From Clostridia bacterium (lineage in GTDB: Bacteria; Bacillota; Clostridia; Oscillospirales; RGIG5299), in the NCBI GenBank assembly GCA_017504945.1, contig JAFVQJ010000012.1, positions 37,778 through 101,777 on the forward strand: a DNA stretch of 64,000 nucleotides, read 5' to 3'. Shown piece after piece: positions 25,501 through 34,076 of the stretch. Under the pieces are notes generated by a model that saw only the letters and a list, made by a program, of their open reading frames with translations, searched no databases and had not been told where the DNA came from. Position numbers and translations under genes: made by a program. Position 1 is the stretch's first letter; every line of letters starts with the position of its first letter.

Positions 25501-25616
25501 TTAAGGAGGGCGTAAACGAGCTCGTTATAGAAACCACCTCACCCTACGGCAACCTTATGCGTCAAAAGACGGTAAACGGAATCCTCTCACCCGTAAAGGT
25601 CAAATTCTTTAACTGA
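22578..25616 (+). CDS. Large cytoplasmic glycoside hydrolase, GH106-like (alpha-L-rhamnosidase-related)
   Basis: A 1012-residue protein. Residues ~1-480 look like a TIM barrel: VMWYWMDITTKKEIEFQLGEFKKMGIYEYFIHP near the start, then GVFTDE (Glu244) followed by FKKRYGYDL, GHFGGEEH, and CEAYTCSGWD (Glu395). These two acids sit where GH106-like enzymes carry their catalytic pair, but the assignment is by eye. A middle domain follows, then a C-terminal jelly-roll resembling GH2 sugar-binding domains (residues ~800-1005). There is no signal peptide, so it acts on imported oligosaccharides. No sugar transporter is adjacent. The exact family and substrate remain open. Confidence 0.78.
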   Translation: MNNNVVYDFKLMGDEYNPVVMWYWMDITTKKEIEFQLGEFKKMGIYEYFIHPMFGLRDDYLEDDFMELIAFAIEVTKKLGMKFWIYDEYNWPSGTAGGKLLEKYPWTKGKILRRYQLAVGSCQPLSHVANGVFYKAFVENIDNGSVNFVDVTKEIKVESNGVTTKVTYLNKSINVTVLDFYFIEYQDTLLASAHWANGLHEVPGYIDTFNPKAVRKYIELTHERYKKYIGKEFGTTVRGVFTDETTMCAVGDIIKSGAVVFNDCTEKEFKKRYGYDLGSQINWLYFPPVTEEHRKVRNDFWNLVTDLYLENFIKQMSDWCVENNLMFTGHFGGEEHLQWSLMETGDMQKALTLLHRPGMDSIASSVKINDTNFNNAGKMVSSVAKLCERDRILCEAYTCSGWDTHFDLLKRIANRILTMGGNFIQYMGAYYSLNGNRKEQPMGYPPSHSYNNPLAKYYKIFSDYIGAVQYISAQTRPAGKVAVIAPLTHIKQGIDLAHYPTSADTEANRTDILYENLVNALLQLHVEFDIISEFMLNDFKNVGGKAVIGKYEYDTVIFPAVKNYDEKIADFVNMLFDTDVLQIFINGFLENKIDCKKALPDAAMLARSASKAEGAELYKYDGKNIYEIVKEGATVADLKADLGSLVGDHNLLNFKAEDGMVYTALRENCDTTVLFIDNDDDKSVKVSFDLLPDMKIISPLTREDRPYSVNGGRAELVLNNFELVMVVSNKNGSVNAEGTANGVDLWNVCDAKADGEITLDKFGFKMANNVLICPFEYKFKKNDFGYKKAVNFTMFEGRDFICCKDKYTARSTFTLNGYKGRIELFTELECIKKATLNGKKLKLKENYRLWGPENCLLDISDYVKEGENELILECVIPDYNAFHTIPNTMVFGDFALSENDKLIPFDAEKITYGDFSVQGLKYCTGDARYSYTFDAKPCKKAFVSVDTDDAFTVYLNGKEIAKRLWRPGVAELEGLKEGVNELVIETTSPYGNLMRQKTVNGILSPVKVKFFN

Positions 25617-25625
25617 ATTTAAATT

Positions 25626-25660
25626 AAAAGCGGCGGAATATCCGCCGCTTTTTCATTTTT
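25626..25660 (+). terminator. Terminator of the glycoside hydrolase gene
   Basis: AAGCGGCGG (25628-25636) and CCGCCGCTT (25642-25650) pair around AATAT, followed by TTTCATTTTT. Confidence 0.9.
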
Positions 25661-25735
25661 AAAAAAGTGTGAAAAAATTCGAATAAGTGAGATTTTAAGA
25701 GATTTTGGGAGCTATTTCAAAATCTCTTATTGTTT

Positions 25736-25752
25736 TTTGACCTTCTTTGACC
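25736..25752 (-). promoter_or_regulatory. CtsR operator 1
   Basis: On the minus strand GGTCAAA-GAA-GGTCAAA, the exact 7-3-7 direct repeat bound by CtsR. It touches the upstream edge of the -35 box of the ctsR promoter. Confidence 0.9.
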
Positions 25753-25781
25753 TTGATATTTTTCTCACCGCGGCGTATAAT
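25753..25781 (+). promoter_or_regulatory. Promoter of ctsR-mcsA-clpC
   Basis: -35 TTGATA (25753-25758), 17-base spacer, -10 TATAAT (25776-25781). CtsR operators lie on both sides, so the gene cluster is autoregulated and induced by protein-damaging stress. Confidence 0.85.
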
Positions 25782-25792
25782 ATCATTGTAAA

Positions 25793-25815
25793 GGTCAAAG
25801 ATAGTCAAAGTCAAA
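25793..25815 (+). promoter_or_regulatory. CtsR operator 2
   Basis: GGTCAAA-GAT-AGTCAAA (25793-25809) plus a partial third heptad GTCAAA, just downstream of the -10 box over the expected transcription start. Confidence 0.9.
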
Positions 25816-25837
25816 TAAAACCAAGCGAGGTAACACA

Positions 25838-26293
25838 ATGCGTTCAAGCGATATAATCTACGAATTCTTAAAAGAGCTTGCCGACGAGGAGGAAGGCGTC
25901 AAATTCCGAAGAAACGAGCTTGCGGGCCGCTTCGGAGTCGTGCCGAGCCAGATAAACTACGTCGTTTCCTCCCGCTTCACCCCCGAGCAGGGCTACGTTG
26001 TGGAGAGCGTAAGAGGCGGCGGAGGTTATATTCTCATAAGGCGCGTTTCAATGTCTAAGGGGCAGACCCTTATGCATATCATAAACTCGGTAGGCTCCTC
26101 GATAGACGGCAACACCGTGAGGATCTTCCTCTCGAATATGCTCTCGTCGGGATATATAACCGAATCGGAGTCGGCAATAATCGCCTCGGCTCTTTCGGAA
26201 AGCTCCCTTTCGGGAATAGTCAATCCCGATAAAGACCGCCTTCGCGCAAGAATATTCAAAAATATGCTTGCCGCACTTGCAAACAGCAAATAA
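25838..26293 (+). CDS. ctsR: CtsR, class III heat-shock repressor
   Basis: A 151-residue winged-helix repressor of clp genes. The N-terminal DNA-binding part reads SDIIYEFLKEL and later FGVVPSQINYVVSSRFTPEQGYVVESVRGGGGYI, with the glycine-rich wing tip known to sense heat in Bacillus. The C-terminal dimer/adaptor part follows. Two operators flank its own promoter. It is 20 bases upstream of mcsA. Confidence 0.96.
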   Translation: MRSSDIIYEFLKELADEEEGVKFRRNELAGRFGVVPSQINYVVSSRFTPEQGYVVESVRGGGGYILIRRVSMSKGQTLMHIINSVGSSIDGNTVRIFLSNMLSSGYITESESAIIASALSESSLSGIVNPDKDRLRARIFKNMLAALANSK

Positions 26294-26313
26294 TCTGAAA
26301 GGAACGATATATT

Positions 26314-26748
26314 ATGAAATGTAATCATTGCAAAAAGAATGAAGCCAACGTTTTTTACAGCGAAACGGTAAACGGCAAAAGAACCGAGCTGTATTTATGC
26401 GAAGAATGCGCCGAGAAGCTCGGCATAAAGCTCAAAGCTCCCGCCCTCTCGGGCTTTTTCGGAAGAAGCCTTTTCGAATCTCCCTTTTCCGCTATCGAGC
26501 GAAGCTTTTTCAGCGACGCCTTCTCCCTTATGAACGCCTTCGATAAAAGCTTTTTCAGCGCTCCCCTTTTCGAGCCCGCTCCCGAAAAGAAGGAGATAAA
26601 GGAAGAAAAGAAGAGCGAGATAAAGGCACCCAAAAACGAGCTGCAGTCGCTCAAAAAGCAGCTTAAGAGAGCAATCTCCGAGGAAAGATACGAGGACGCC
26701 GCCGTTATCCGCGACAAAATAAAGGATATCGAAAAGAAATCGGCGTAA
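26314..26748 (+). CDS. mcsA: McsA-like zinc/UVR-domain protein (short form)
   Basis: A 144-residue protein. The N-terminus has two CxxC pairs (C3/C6 and C29/C32 in LCEEC), a zinc-binding site. A charged, low-complexity middle leads to a C-terminal UVR motif (LKKQLKRAISEERYEDAAVIRDKIKDIEKK). Bacillus McsA is longer and has a second zinc site before the UVR motif, used in activating the arginine kinase McsB. That site is missing here, and so is mcsB from the operon. It may therefore act only as a ClpC partner or CtsR modulator. AAAGGA precedes ATG 26314. Confidence 0.88.
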   Translation: MKCNHCKKNEANVFYSETVNGKRTELYLCEECAEKLGIKLKAPALSGFFGRSLFESPFSAIERSFFSDAFSLMNAFDKSFFSAPLFEPAPEKKEIKEEKKSEIKAPKNELQSLKKQLKRAISEERYEDAAVIRDKIKDIEKKSA

Positions 26749-26791
26749 ACGATGATATTTTCTCAAATTTCCGTCTATAATTATTAGAGTA

Positions 26792-26816
26792 AAAGGGATT
26801 GCCGTGCAATCCCTTT
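26792..26816 (+). other. Perfect hairpin in the mcsA-clpC spacer
   Basis: AAAGGGATTGC pairs with GCAATCCCTTT around a CGT triloop. No U-run follows, so it is not a good terminator; it may be an RNA-processing or stability element before clpC. A TATAAT at 26776-26781 without a clear -35 could be a weak internal promoter. Confidence 0.6.
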
Positions 26817-26842
26817 GATATTCAGCGAAAGGACTGATATAT

Positions 26843-29290
26843 ATGTATGAAAACAGCTTTACCGAAAAGGCAGCCAAGGTCTTTCAGTCGGCAGTCGAAT
26901 CGGCAAAGGAGCTCGGACACAGCTACGTCGGAAGCGAGCACATACTGCTCGGACTTTTAAGGATCGACGGCGGAGTCGCCGCCAACGCTTTAAAAGAGGC
27001 AAACGTCACTGTGTCCGACGTGATTGAAATAATATCCGACATCATCGGCACAGGTATTCCCACCTCCGTTTCCGCCCACGACCTCACCCCCAGAGCGAAA
27101 AAGATAATCGAGGGTGCCGCCGCCGTGTCGTCAAGACTCGACTCGGGCTATATCGGCACCGAGCATATACTGCTTGCCCTCCTCTCCGACGAGGACTCGA
27201 AGGGCTACGAGATACTGCTTCGCTTAAACGTCGATACCGACGCCCTTTCCGACGCCGTTTACGATGCAATGGGCATCGAGCAGAGCTTCTCGCAAAAAAG
27301 CTCCGCCTACGGCGGCAAGAGCGGCGCAAAGGGAGGCGAGAGCCTTGAAAAGTTCGGCAGAGACCTCACAGCCCTTGCCAAATCGGGAAAATTAGACCCC
27401 GTCATCGGCAGAGATAATGAGCTTCGCCGCGTTATTCAAATACTTTCCCGCCGCACCAAAAACAACCCCTGCCTGATAGGCGAGCCGGGTGTCGGCAAGA
27501 CCGCCATTGCCGAGCTTCTCGCAACCGAGATAGTAAACGAAAACGTCCCCGACATATTAAAGAACAAGCGCGTCTTTACCCTCGACATCGCCTCAATGCT
27601 TGCGGGCGCAAAATACCGCGGCGAATTCGAGGAGCGCTTCAAAAACGTCATAAACGAGGTCAAAAAGGCGGGAAACATCATTCTGTTTATAGATGAATTC
27701 CACACCATCGTCGGCGCGGGCGCGGCAGAGGGCGCCGTCGACGCCGCCAACATTTTAAAGCCCTTTCTTGCCCGAAGTGAGCTTCAGGTAATAGGCGCCA
27801 CCACTATAAACGAATACCGCAAAAACGTTGAAAAGGACGCGGCGCTCGAGAGAAGATTTCAGCCCGTCACGGTGGGCGAGCCCTCCGAGGAGGACGCAAT
27901 ACTTATCCTCAAGGGCCTGCGCGACAGATACGAGGCACACCACAAGGTAAAGATAACCGACGCCGCGATAGAAGCGGCGGTAAAGCTCTCCTCGCGCTAC
28001 GTTCAGGACAGATTTCTGCCCGATAAGGCCATCGACCTTATGGACGAGGCAGCGTCGAGAGTAAGGCTTTCGGAAAAGACCGCCTCGCCCGAGCTTGAAA
28101 AGCTCGAAAGGGAGAGAAAGCGCCTTATTATCGAAAAGGAGGCGGCGGTAAACAATCAGGAATTCGAGCGAGCCGCAGCCCTTCGCGACGAGGAAAAAAG
28201 CATCCTTTCACAGCTCGACGCTCTTAAGAAGAGCCGCATTCAGCAGAGCGACAAATGCGTCGACGCCGCCGACATCGCCGCCACCGTATCGGTCCAGACG
28301 GGCATTCCCGTTTCCAAGCTTGAGGAAACGGAGAGCGAGCGTCTTTCTATGCTTGAGGATATAATCCACAAGCGCGTCGTAGGTCAGGACGCCGCCGTTG
28401 GAGCCGTTTGCCGCGCGGTAAGACGCGGACGCGTAGGCTTAAAGGACCCCAAAAGACCCGTCGGCTCATTCCTCTTTTTAGGTCCCACGGGCGTAGGTAA
28501 AACAGAGCTTTCCAAATCGCTTGCCGAGGCAATGTTCGGCACCGAAAAGGATATGATAAGAGTCGATATGTCGGAATATATGGAGAAGCACGCCGTTTCC
28601 AAGCTCATCGGCTCCCCTCCCGGCTACGTCGGCTTTGATGACGGCGGTCAGCTCACCGAAAAGGTACGTCGCCGTCCCTACTCGGTAATACTTTTCGACG
28701 AGATAGAAAAGGCTCACCCCGACGTATTCAATATACTCCTTCAGATACTCGACGACGGCGTGCTCACCGACTCGCACGGACGTCGCGTGGACTTTAAAAA
28801 TACCGTTATCATAATGACCTCAAACACCGGCGCACGCCTTATCACCGAGCCGAAAACTCTGGGCTTTACGGGCGGCGGCGAGGCTGATTTCGAAAGCGCT
28901 CAAAGCAAGATAGAGTCAGCCGTTATGAGCGAGCTTAAAAAGGATTTTCGTCCCGAATTTCTAAACAGAATAGACGAGATCGTAATTTTTAAGCAGCTTA
29001 ACGAGGAAAATATAAGACAAATTGCGAGAAATATGCTTTGCGACGTATCGAAAAGGCTTTCGGAATTCCCCGTTTATATCGAATTTGACGAAAGCGCAGT
29101 GGTTGCAATAGCGGCGGTGGGCTTTGACAGAATTTACGGAGCAAGACCTCTTCGCCGCGCGATACAGACCGAGATAGAGGACGTTATCGCAAACAAGCTT
29201 CTTTCAAAGGAGCTCGTAAAGGAAAAGCACTATAAAATGACCGCCTCCGTAAAGGACGGCAAAACGGTATTTGACTTTACCGAAATATAA
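26843..29290 (+). CDS. clpC: ClpC AAA+ unfoldase
   Basis: An 815-residue HSP100 ATPase that unfolds substrates for ClpP. In order: Clp N-terminal repeats (~1-150; [13 protein letters not shown] and [13 protein letters not shown]), D1 AAA+ module with Walker A GEPGVGKT at 213-220, a UVR segment in the middle ([15 protein letters not shown]) that marks ClpC, and D2 with Walker A GPTGVGKT at 547-554. The C-terminal domain has [17 protein letters not shown]. The D2 lacks nothing obvious. It is the last gene of the CtsR operon. Confidence 0.97.
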   Translation: MYENSFTEKAAKVFQSAVESAKELGHSYVGSEHILLGLLRIDGGVAANALKEANVTVSDVIEIISDIIGTGIPTSVSAHDLTPRAKKIIEGAAAVSSRLDSGYIGTEHILLALLSDEDSKGYEILLRLNVDTDALSDAVYDAMGIEQSFSQKSSAYGGKSGAKGGESLEKFGRDLTALAKSGKLDPVIGRDNELRRVIQILSRRTKNNPCLIGEPGVGKTAIAELLATEIVNENVPDILKNKRVFTLDIASMLAGAKYRGEFEERFKNVINEVKKAGNIILFIDEFHTIVGAGAAEGAVDAANILKPFLARSELQVIGATTINEYRKNVEKDAALERRFQPVTVGEPSEEDAILILKGLRDRYEAHHKVKITDAAIEAAVKLSSRYVQDRFLPDKAIDLMDEAASRVRLSEKTASPELEKLERERKRLIIEKEAAVNNQEFERAAALRDEEKSILSQLDALKKSRIQQSDKCVDAADIAATVSVQTGIPVSKLEETESERLSMLEDIIHKRVVGQDAAVGAVCRAVRRGRVGLKDPKRPVGSFLFLGPTGVGKTELSKSLAEAMFGTEKDMIRVDMSEYMEKHAVSKLIGSPPGYVGFDDGGQLTEKVRRRPYSVILFDEIEKAHPDVFNILLQILDDGVLTDSHGRRVDFKNTVIIMTSNTGARLITEPKTLGFTGGGEADFESAQSKIESAVMSELKKDFRPEFLNRIDEIVIFKQLNEENIRQIARNMLCDVSKRLSEFPVYIEFDESAVVAIAAVGFDRIYGARPLRRAIQTEIEDVIANKLLSKELVKEKHYKMTASVKDGKTVFDFTEI

Positions 29291-29306
29291 AAAAATCCCC
29301 GTAACG

Positions 29307-29340
29307 TCGGCGTGATACTCTTAACAGAGTATCACGCCGA
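29307..29340 (+). terminator. Long hairpin after clpC
   Basis: TCGGCGTGATACTC (29307-29320) and GAGTATCACGCCGA (29327-29340) form a perfect 14-base stem with a TTAACA loop. The following bases (TTCTATT) are only moderately U-rich. Confidence 0.7.
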
Positions 29341-29401
29341 TTCTATTCGCTATACGAGTTTAGGCAGTAAAAATATTACTTCGGCAAAGTCGGAATATAA
29401 C

Positions 29402-29430
29402 TTGACGAATTTGTGGTTTTGAGATATAAT
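29402..29430 (+). promoter_or_regulatory. Promoter of the HD-domain gene
   Basis: -35 TTGACG (29402-29407), 17-base spacer, -10 TATAAT (29425-29430). Confidence 0.78.
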
Positions 29431-29469
29431 TTCTGATAAGGCAATGCGAAATCGGAGATAAATGAGAAA

Positions 29470-30036
29470 ATGGATTGTAGAAATTATATTGAGTTTTTGA
29501 ATGTTATTGAAAAATTAAAATGCAATACTCGTCATTCTTGGACGTCAAGCGGCAGGCAGGAGTCTGTTGCCGAGCATTCATGGAGACTTGCCGTAATGGC
29601 TATGCTGTGTGCGGATGAATATCCGAACTTGGATATAAATAAAGTGATAAAAATGTGCTTGATTCATGATTTTGGAGAAGCCATAACAGGAGATATTCCT
29701 GCATTTCTGAAAAACCAAAATGACGAAACAGAGGAAGAACTTGCTATTGAGAAAGTTATTTCTTTATTACCGCCCAACACAAAAGATGAAATACAGTTCC
29801 TTTTTGACGAAATGAAAGAAATGCTCACCGATGAAGCGAAGCTGTATAAAGCCCTTGATAATATTGAAGCATTGATTTCTCATAATGAGGCAGATATTTC
29901 CACTTGGATACCGAAAGAATATGAGGAAAATCTTACCTACGGTCAGAAAAATTCAGAGTGGTCAGATTGGACCAGAAACTTAAAAGAAGCCGTGAAGCAA
30001 GACTGTATTGAAAAGATTCGTAAAGAAGGAAGATAA
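29470..30036 (+). CDS. HD-domain hydrolase (YfbR/HDDC2-like nucleotidase)
   Basis: A 188-residue metal-dependent phosphohydrolase. The HD signature is complete: His36 (SVAEHSWRL), His66-Asp67 (LIHDFGE), and Asp130 (LYKALDNIEALISH). AEHSWR and HDFGEAITGDIP resemble the YfbR/HDDC2 group, which dephosphorylates deoxynucleoside monophosphates; the substrate here is inferred. Codon use is AT-richer than its neighbours and it stands alone between two hairpins, suggesting recent acquisition. GGAG lies about eleven bases before ATG 29470. Confidence 0.85.
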   Translation: MDCRNYIEFLNVIEKLKCNTRHSWTSSGRQESVAEHSWRLAVMAMLCADEYPNLDINKVIKMCLIHDFGEAITGDIPAFLKNQNDETEEELAIEKVISLLPPNTKDEIQFLFDEMKEMLTDEAKLYKALDNIEALISHNEADISTWIPKEYEENLTYGQKNSEWSDWTRNLKEAVKQDCIEKIRKEGR

Positions 30037-30080
30037 AATAACGCCGACAGATTTTAGTATCTGTCGGCGTTATTTTATTT
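30035..30080. terminator. Bidirectional terminator after the HD-domain gene
   Basis: AAAATAACGCCGACAGAT pairs with ATCTGTCGGCGTTATTTT; both exits are T-rich. It begins inside the HD gene's stop region and could also serve the minus-strand gene ending at 30146. Confidence 0.9.
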
Positions 30081-30145
30081 ACTGCAGAATAATTCTGCAA
30101 CGGTAGCTTATTACACGAGCATAATTTCTCGGCAAATAGCATTTG

Positions 30146-31822
30146 CTATCCTGCCTTCACCGTTACCGTTTCGTCGCCTATCGTAAGCTCGTAGCTCTCG
30201 CCCGAGACCAATTCGGGTGATGAAACTATAATTACCGCATAATCGAGAACGGGGGTGTGATCAATTATTACCTTGCCGCTTCCGTCCTTCAGAGTAATAC
30301 GGGTGTTTGCCAAAACGTTTCCCACTCTGCCCGCAATAACTCCCTGCGAAGCGTCGCTGAAGGTCTGCGCCATATTGGCAGAGCCCGTTCCTATAAAGGT
30401 GCCGCCCGTTATGCTTCCGCTTATATCGTAATCAAGCGTTGCGGTATCTCCCTTTGTGGGACCGCACACCGTCACGAAGCCGCCCGATATCAGAAGCGTG
30501 CCGTTGGCGTCCATTCCGTCGCCCGACGACTGAATGTAAACAGTGCCGCCCGAAACGGTTATGCTTCCCTTCGAAAGATTGTTGCCCATTGAAAAGCCGC
30601 CCTTGCCACCCTTGCCGAAATGGTCCTTTCCAAAGCCTCCTCCGCCTCCGAAGCCGCTTCCGTCCTTTCCGCCGGCGGCGTTTATGCCGTCGTCCGTTGC
30701 AATAAGAGAAACCGCTCCGCCCTCAACCGAAACGTTGAGCGCCTCAAGTCCCTCGTAGCATTTCGTAATATTTATAGCGCCGCCCTTTATCACGAGCGAC
30801 TCGTCGGCGTGAATGCCGTCGTCATCGGTGGTTATCTCAAGGCTTCCGCCGTTTATCACAACCGAGCTGTTGCTGTGTACCGCGTCATCCTTTGAATTTA
30901 CGGTAAACCGTCCGCCGTTTATAAGCACCGTGCCTACCGCCTTTATTCCCTTCATACTGCCCGAGCTTCCGCTTGCCGTTATATTGAATTCGCCGTCTTC
31001 TGCCTGAAGATAAGCACCTGCGCTTATTCCGTCGTTTTTCGACGTTATATCGAAGCTTCCGCCCGCAAGGTAGATAAATCCGAGACTGTCGTCATCGTTG
31101 TTTTCGGCGTGAAGTCCGTCCTTTCCTGCCGTTATCTCAAACGACGTACCCTTTGCTATTCTTATGCTGTCGTTTGCATCTATCGCCTGAAGACCTGCAT
31201 TTACCCTGTAGCTTCCGCCCGTAAAAACGAGGTCGTCCTTCGAGGTTATTCCGTGCCCCGAGGGCGACGAAACGGTAAGCGAGCCACTTCCGTTAAAGGT
31301 AATATCCTGCTTTGAAAAGACTGCGGCATCAACGCCGTTTCCGTCGGTCTGTCTGAAGGCTCCAACGCTCGTCAGGCTGTTTTCGCTGCCCTTTGCAAGC
31401 GTTATTACCACCTTGTCCGCCTCCTTGACGTAAAGCGCCGCAAAGCCGTCGGCAGTAATATTCACACCGTTGAAAATTATATGCGGCTTCGCCTTTCCGT
31501 CGGTATCGACGGTAAGCGTTCCGTTTAAATTACCCGAAATTATATAGGTCTCCTCCGCCTTCAAGGTAACGGTGTTACCCGATATCTCAACCGAGTCGGA
31601 GCTTGCCTCGGCACCGCTTCCCAAAAGGGTTATCCTCACCGCATCCTCCTCCGAGTATGAGTCGTTTTTATCGCGCCCCGTAAACATTTCACTTTCCTTT
31701 GCCTCGAAGCCCGTATCGACCGACGCATTACTATTACTTGACGAAGCTCCGTTTTCGACGGTGTCGCAGGAGCAAAGAAGCAGAGTTATGAGTGCTGTAA
31801 CAACTACAATCGCTTTTTTCAT
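30146..31822 (-). CDS. Cthe_2159-type carbohydrate-binding beta-helix lipoprotein
   Basis: A 558-residue exported lipoprotein with lipobox LLLCSC (Cys ~19). After a Ser/Asn-rich linker it has the repeated short strands and GG.I / DGI.A turns of a right-handed parallel beta-helix (for example GGSFDITSKNDGISA, GGSLEITTDDDGIHADES, GGAVSLIATDDGINA). This matches the DUF4353 family, whose Clostridium thermocellum member Cthe_2159 binds acidic polysaccharides such as polygalacturonate. A glycine-rich insert with GGGGGFGK-type runs interrupts the helix near residues 385-415. Surface polysaccharide or matrix binding is inferred. AGGAG precedes ATG 31822. Single gene. Confidence 0.85.
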   Translation of the reverse strand: MKKAIVVVTALITLLLCSCDTVENGASSSNSNASVDTGFEAKESEMFTGRDKNDSYSEEDAVRITLLGSGAEASSDSVEISGNTVTLKAEETYIISGNLNGTLTVDTDGKAKPHIIFNGVNITADGFAALYVKEADKVVITLAKGSENSLTSVGAFRQTDGNGVDAAVFSKQDITFNGSGSLTVSSPSGHGITSKDDLVFTGGSYRVNAGLQAIDANDSIRIAKGTSFEITAGKDGLHAENNDDDSLGFIYLAGGSFDITSKNDGISAGAYLQAEDGEFNITASGSSGSMKGIKAVGTVLINGGRFTVNSKDDAVHSNSSVVINGGSLEITTDDDGIHADESLVIKGGAINITKCYEGLEALNVSVEGGAVSLIATDDGINAAGGKDGSGFGGGGGFGKDHFGKGGKGGFSMGNNLSKGSITVSGGTVYIQSSGDGMDANGTLLISGGFVTVCGPTKGDTATLDYDISGSITGGTFIGTGSANMAQTFSDASQGVIAGRVGNVLANTRITLKDGSGKVIIDHTPVLDYAVIIVSSPELVSGESYELTIGDETVTVKAG

Positions 31823-31871
31823 TTTTTCTCCTTTTAAAAGGTTTTTTGCCGTTTTTCTCTCTTTTTATTAT

Positions 31872-31899
31872 ATCATATCTTTAATGGGCAATTTGTAAA
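31872..31899 (-). promoter_or_regulatory. Possible promoter of the Cthe_2159-type gene
   Basis: -35 TTTACA (31899-31894), 16-base spacer, -10 TATGAT (31877-31872), minus strand. A TATAAT shifted four bases downstream is an alternative -10 with poor spacing. Confidence 0.5.
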
Positions 31900-31973
31900 A
31901 ACTTTGTCGCATATTATAAAATATTTTACCGATAAACTGTGATAAGCCCGAGAAAAAACGGAGCTTTTTAAAT

Positions 31974-32011
31974 GAAAAATCGCACGTTTTAAAAACGTGC
32001 GATCTTTTTTT
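31974..32011 (-). terminator. Terminator of the CotH-ACT-UPF0210-lipoprotein operon
   Basis: ATCGCACGTTTT pairs with AAAACGTGCGAT around TTA on either strand, with A/T runs on both sides; it lies just after the small lipoprotein gene. Confidence 0.9.
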
Positions 32012-32014
32012 ACG

Positions 32015-32395
32015 TCAAAGCTCCTTAACCGCCTCGTAAAGCTCGTTTATCGCCGCGGTTACCGCATCCACTCTTTTTTCAAGCTTATAAAGCTCGGAAA
32101 CGGTGATATAATCGTCTATCGTGGGCATCACCTGACCGAGAAGCACCATTTCAACGTCGATGGGATTAAATCCCAAGGGATCTGCCTCGAAATCGTAATT
32201 TTTCTCGGTAAGAGTTGAATAGATCTCGTTTTTCTTATCGAAAAGGCTCAGCCAGTTATAGCGCACCTCTTCTATACTCGTGGGGGTTGCCTGACTCGTG
32301 TTTCCCTCCGGTCCCGACTCGATACAGCCGCAAAGAGAAAACAGCATAACCGCCGTCAAAACGGCAAAAACCGTTCTTTTAAACGCGTTTTTCAT
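32015..32395 (-). CDS. Small lipoprotein of unknown function
   Basis: A 126-residue exported lipoprotein, lipobox LCGC with Cys24 after a hydrophobic signal segment. The mature part starts with a Gly/Ser/Thr-rich linker, then an alpha-helical region (YNWLSLFDKKNEIY, YKLEKRVDAVTAAINELYEAVKEL) that may coil. I do not recognise the family. It follows the UPF0210 gene by 17 bases and ends the operon. AAGGA precedes ATG 32395. Confidence 0.75.
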   Translation of the reverse strand: MKNAFKRTVFAVLTAVMLFSLCGCIESGPEGNTSQATPTSIEEVRYNWLSLFDKKNEIYSTLTEKNYDFEADPLGFNPIDVEMVLLGQVMPTIDDYITVSELYKLEKRVDAVTAAINELYEAVKEL

Positions 32396-32412
32396 TGTTT
32401 TTCTTTCCTTTT

Positions 32413-33771
32413 TCAGTTTTTAAGGCTCTGAATGGGAGCGGGTATTCTGCCGCCGCGCGAGATGAATTTAAGGGGCGACTCGGTGCTTATCTTCATAATG
32501 GGTGCGCTTCCCAAAAGTCCGCCGAAGGATATCTCATCGCCCACCGTTTTACCGTAGGCAGGGATAACTCTTACCGCGGTGGTCTTGGAGTTTATTATAC
32601 CTATCATCGCCTCGTCGGCAATAAGTCCCGAGATGACCTCGGCGGGAGTGTCGCCGGGGACGGCTATCATATCTATACCTACCGAGCAAACGGCAGTCAT
32701 TGCCTCAAGCTTTTCAAGCGATAGTGCGCCCATTCTCACAGCCTCTATCATGCCCTCGTCCTCGGAAACGGGAATAAATGCGCCCGAAAGGCCGCCGACG
32801 TGGCTCGAAGCCATTACGCCGCCCTTTTTAACGGCGTCGTTGAGCATTGCAAGACAGGCGGTGGTTCCTGCAGAGCCCGTGTGAGTAAGTCCTATCTCCT
32901 CTAAAATTCTCGCAACGCTGTCGCCTATTGCGGGGGTGGGAGCGAGCGAAAGGTCGACTATGCCGGAGGCAACGCCCAAGCGCTCTGAGGCGATCCTATT
33001 CACGAGCTGACCCATTCTCGTTATTTTAAACGCGGTCTTTTTGATTATCTCGGCAACCTCGGTTATATCGGCGTCGGGCGCCTTTGAAAGAGCCGCCTTT
33101 ACAACGCCGGGACCCGAAACGCCAACGTTTATTACCGTTTCAGCCTCGCCTGCGCCGTGAAACGCGCCTGCCATAAAGGGATTGTCCTCAACCGCATTTG
33201 CAAAGACAACGAGCTTTGCACAGCCTATCGACGAGTTATCTCTCGTGATATAGGCAAGCTCCTTTACCGTTTCACCCATAAGCTTTACCGCGTCCATATT
33301 AAGACCTGCTCTGGTGGAGCCTACGTTTACCGAGGAGCAGACGCAGCGTGTTTCCGATATTGCCTCGGGAATGCTTTTTATAAGGCGAAGGTCGCCCTTT
33401 GTCATACCCTTCTGAACGAGGGCGCTGTATCCGCCGAGGAAATCTATTCCGAGAGTATCCGCCGCCTGCTGAAGCTTTCTTGCAAAGAGAGATACGTCCT
33501 CGCACTCTACCGCGGAGGCAAGCTGTGCTATGGGAGTTACCGAAACGCGCTTATTTATTATGGGAATACCGTATTCGCGCTCTATCTTATTTGCCGTTTC
33601 AACAAGCTTTTTTGCTTTTTTTGTTATCTTATCGTAAACCTTATTCGCACTTTTTTCAATGCTGTCCGACGCGCAGTCGGAAAGGGAGATGCCCATTGTT
33701 ACCGTTCTTATATCGAGGTTTTCCTCCTCGATCATTTTTATCGTTTCAAGAACGTCGTATGCGTCTATCAT
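32413..33771 (-). CDS. UPF0210 / PFL family protein (DUF711)
   Basis: A 452-residue protein of the UPF0210 family, related in fold to formate-lyase-type (PFL) barrels but of unknown reaction. Typical segments: [15 protein letters not shown] near residue 20, [33 protein letters not shown] and [18 protein letters not shown] [15 protein letters not shown]. Across Bacillota and archaea this gene is regularly paired with a small ACT-domain gene, as here (20 bases upstream), suggesting that the ACT protein is its allosteric partner (inference). ATG 33771 has AAGGA upstream. Confidence 0.92.
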   Translation of the reverse strand: MIDAYDVLETIKMIEEENLDIRTVTMGISLSDCASDSIEKSANKVYDKITKKAKKLVETANKIEREYGIPIINKRVSVTPIAQLASAVECEDVSLFARKLQQAADTLGIDFLGGYSALVQKGMTKGDLRLIKSIPEAISETRCVCSSVNVGSTRAGLNMDAVKLMGETVKELAYITRDNSSIGCAKLVVFANAVEDNPFMAGAFHGAGEAETVINVGVSGPGVVKAALSKAPDADITEVAEIIKKTAFKITRMGQLVNRIASERLGVASGIVDLSLAPTPAIGDSVARILEEIGLTHTGSAGTTACLAMLNDAVKKGGVMASSHVGGLSGAFIPVSEDEGMIEAVRMGALSLEKLEAMTAVCSVGIDMIAVPGDTPAEVISGLIADEAMIGIINSKTTAVRVIPAYGKTVGDEISFGGLLGSAPIMKISTESPLKFISRGGRIPAPIQSLKN

Positions 33772-33791
33772 CTTTTATGCCGTCCTTACAG

Positions 33792-34061
33792 TTATATTCT
33801 GTGCATTGAGTTGAAAAGGTCCTCGTGGGTGACCTTTATTACAAGCCCGAGCTCCTTGCCGATAGCCTCGAGATGCTCTGCAAAGTCGGCAAATTCAGCC
33901 TCCATTTCGGCGGTATCGACCATCATTATCATCGCGAAGGTATCGGTAAATACCTTTTGGGTTATATCGAGGATATTTGCCTTATAGCTTGAGCATTCGG
34001 CACTTACTCTTGCGATGATGCCGACGCTGTCTTTTCCGATAACTGTGATTATTGCTTTCAT
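33792..34061 (-). CDS. ACT-domain regulatory protein (UPF0237)
   Basis: An 89-residue stand-alone ACT domain: MKAIITVIGKDSVGIIARVS, then NILDITQKVFTDTFAMIMMVD. It likely binds an amino acid and regulates the paired UPF0210 protein encoded next. It follows cotH by 15 bases. Confidence 0.92.
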   Translation of the reverse strand: MKAIITVIGKDSVGIIARVSAECSSYKANILDITQKVFTDTFAMIMMVDTAEMEAEFADFAEHLEAIGKELGLVIKVTHEDLFNSMHRI

Positions 34062-34076
34062 TTCATTTTCTCCTTT

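Noticed and set aside
26792..26816. Terminator between mcsA and clpC
   Set aside because: The stem is perfect but no U-run follows; clpC lacks a convincing promoter of its own, so the operon should continue through it.
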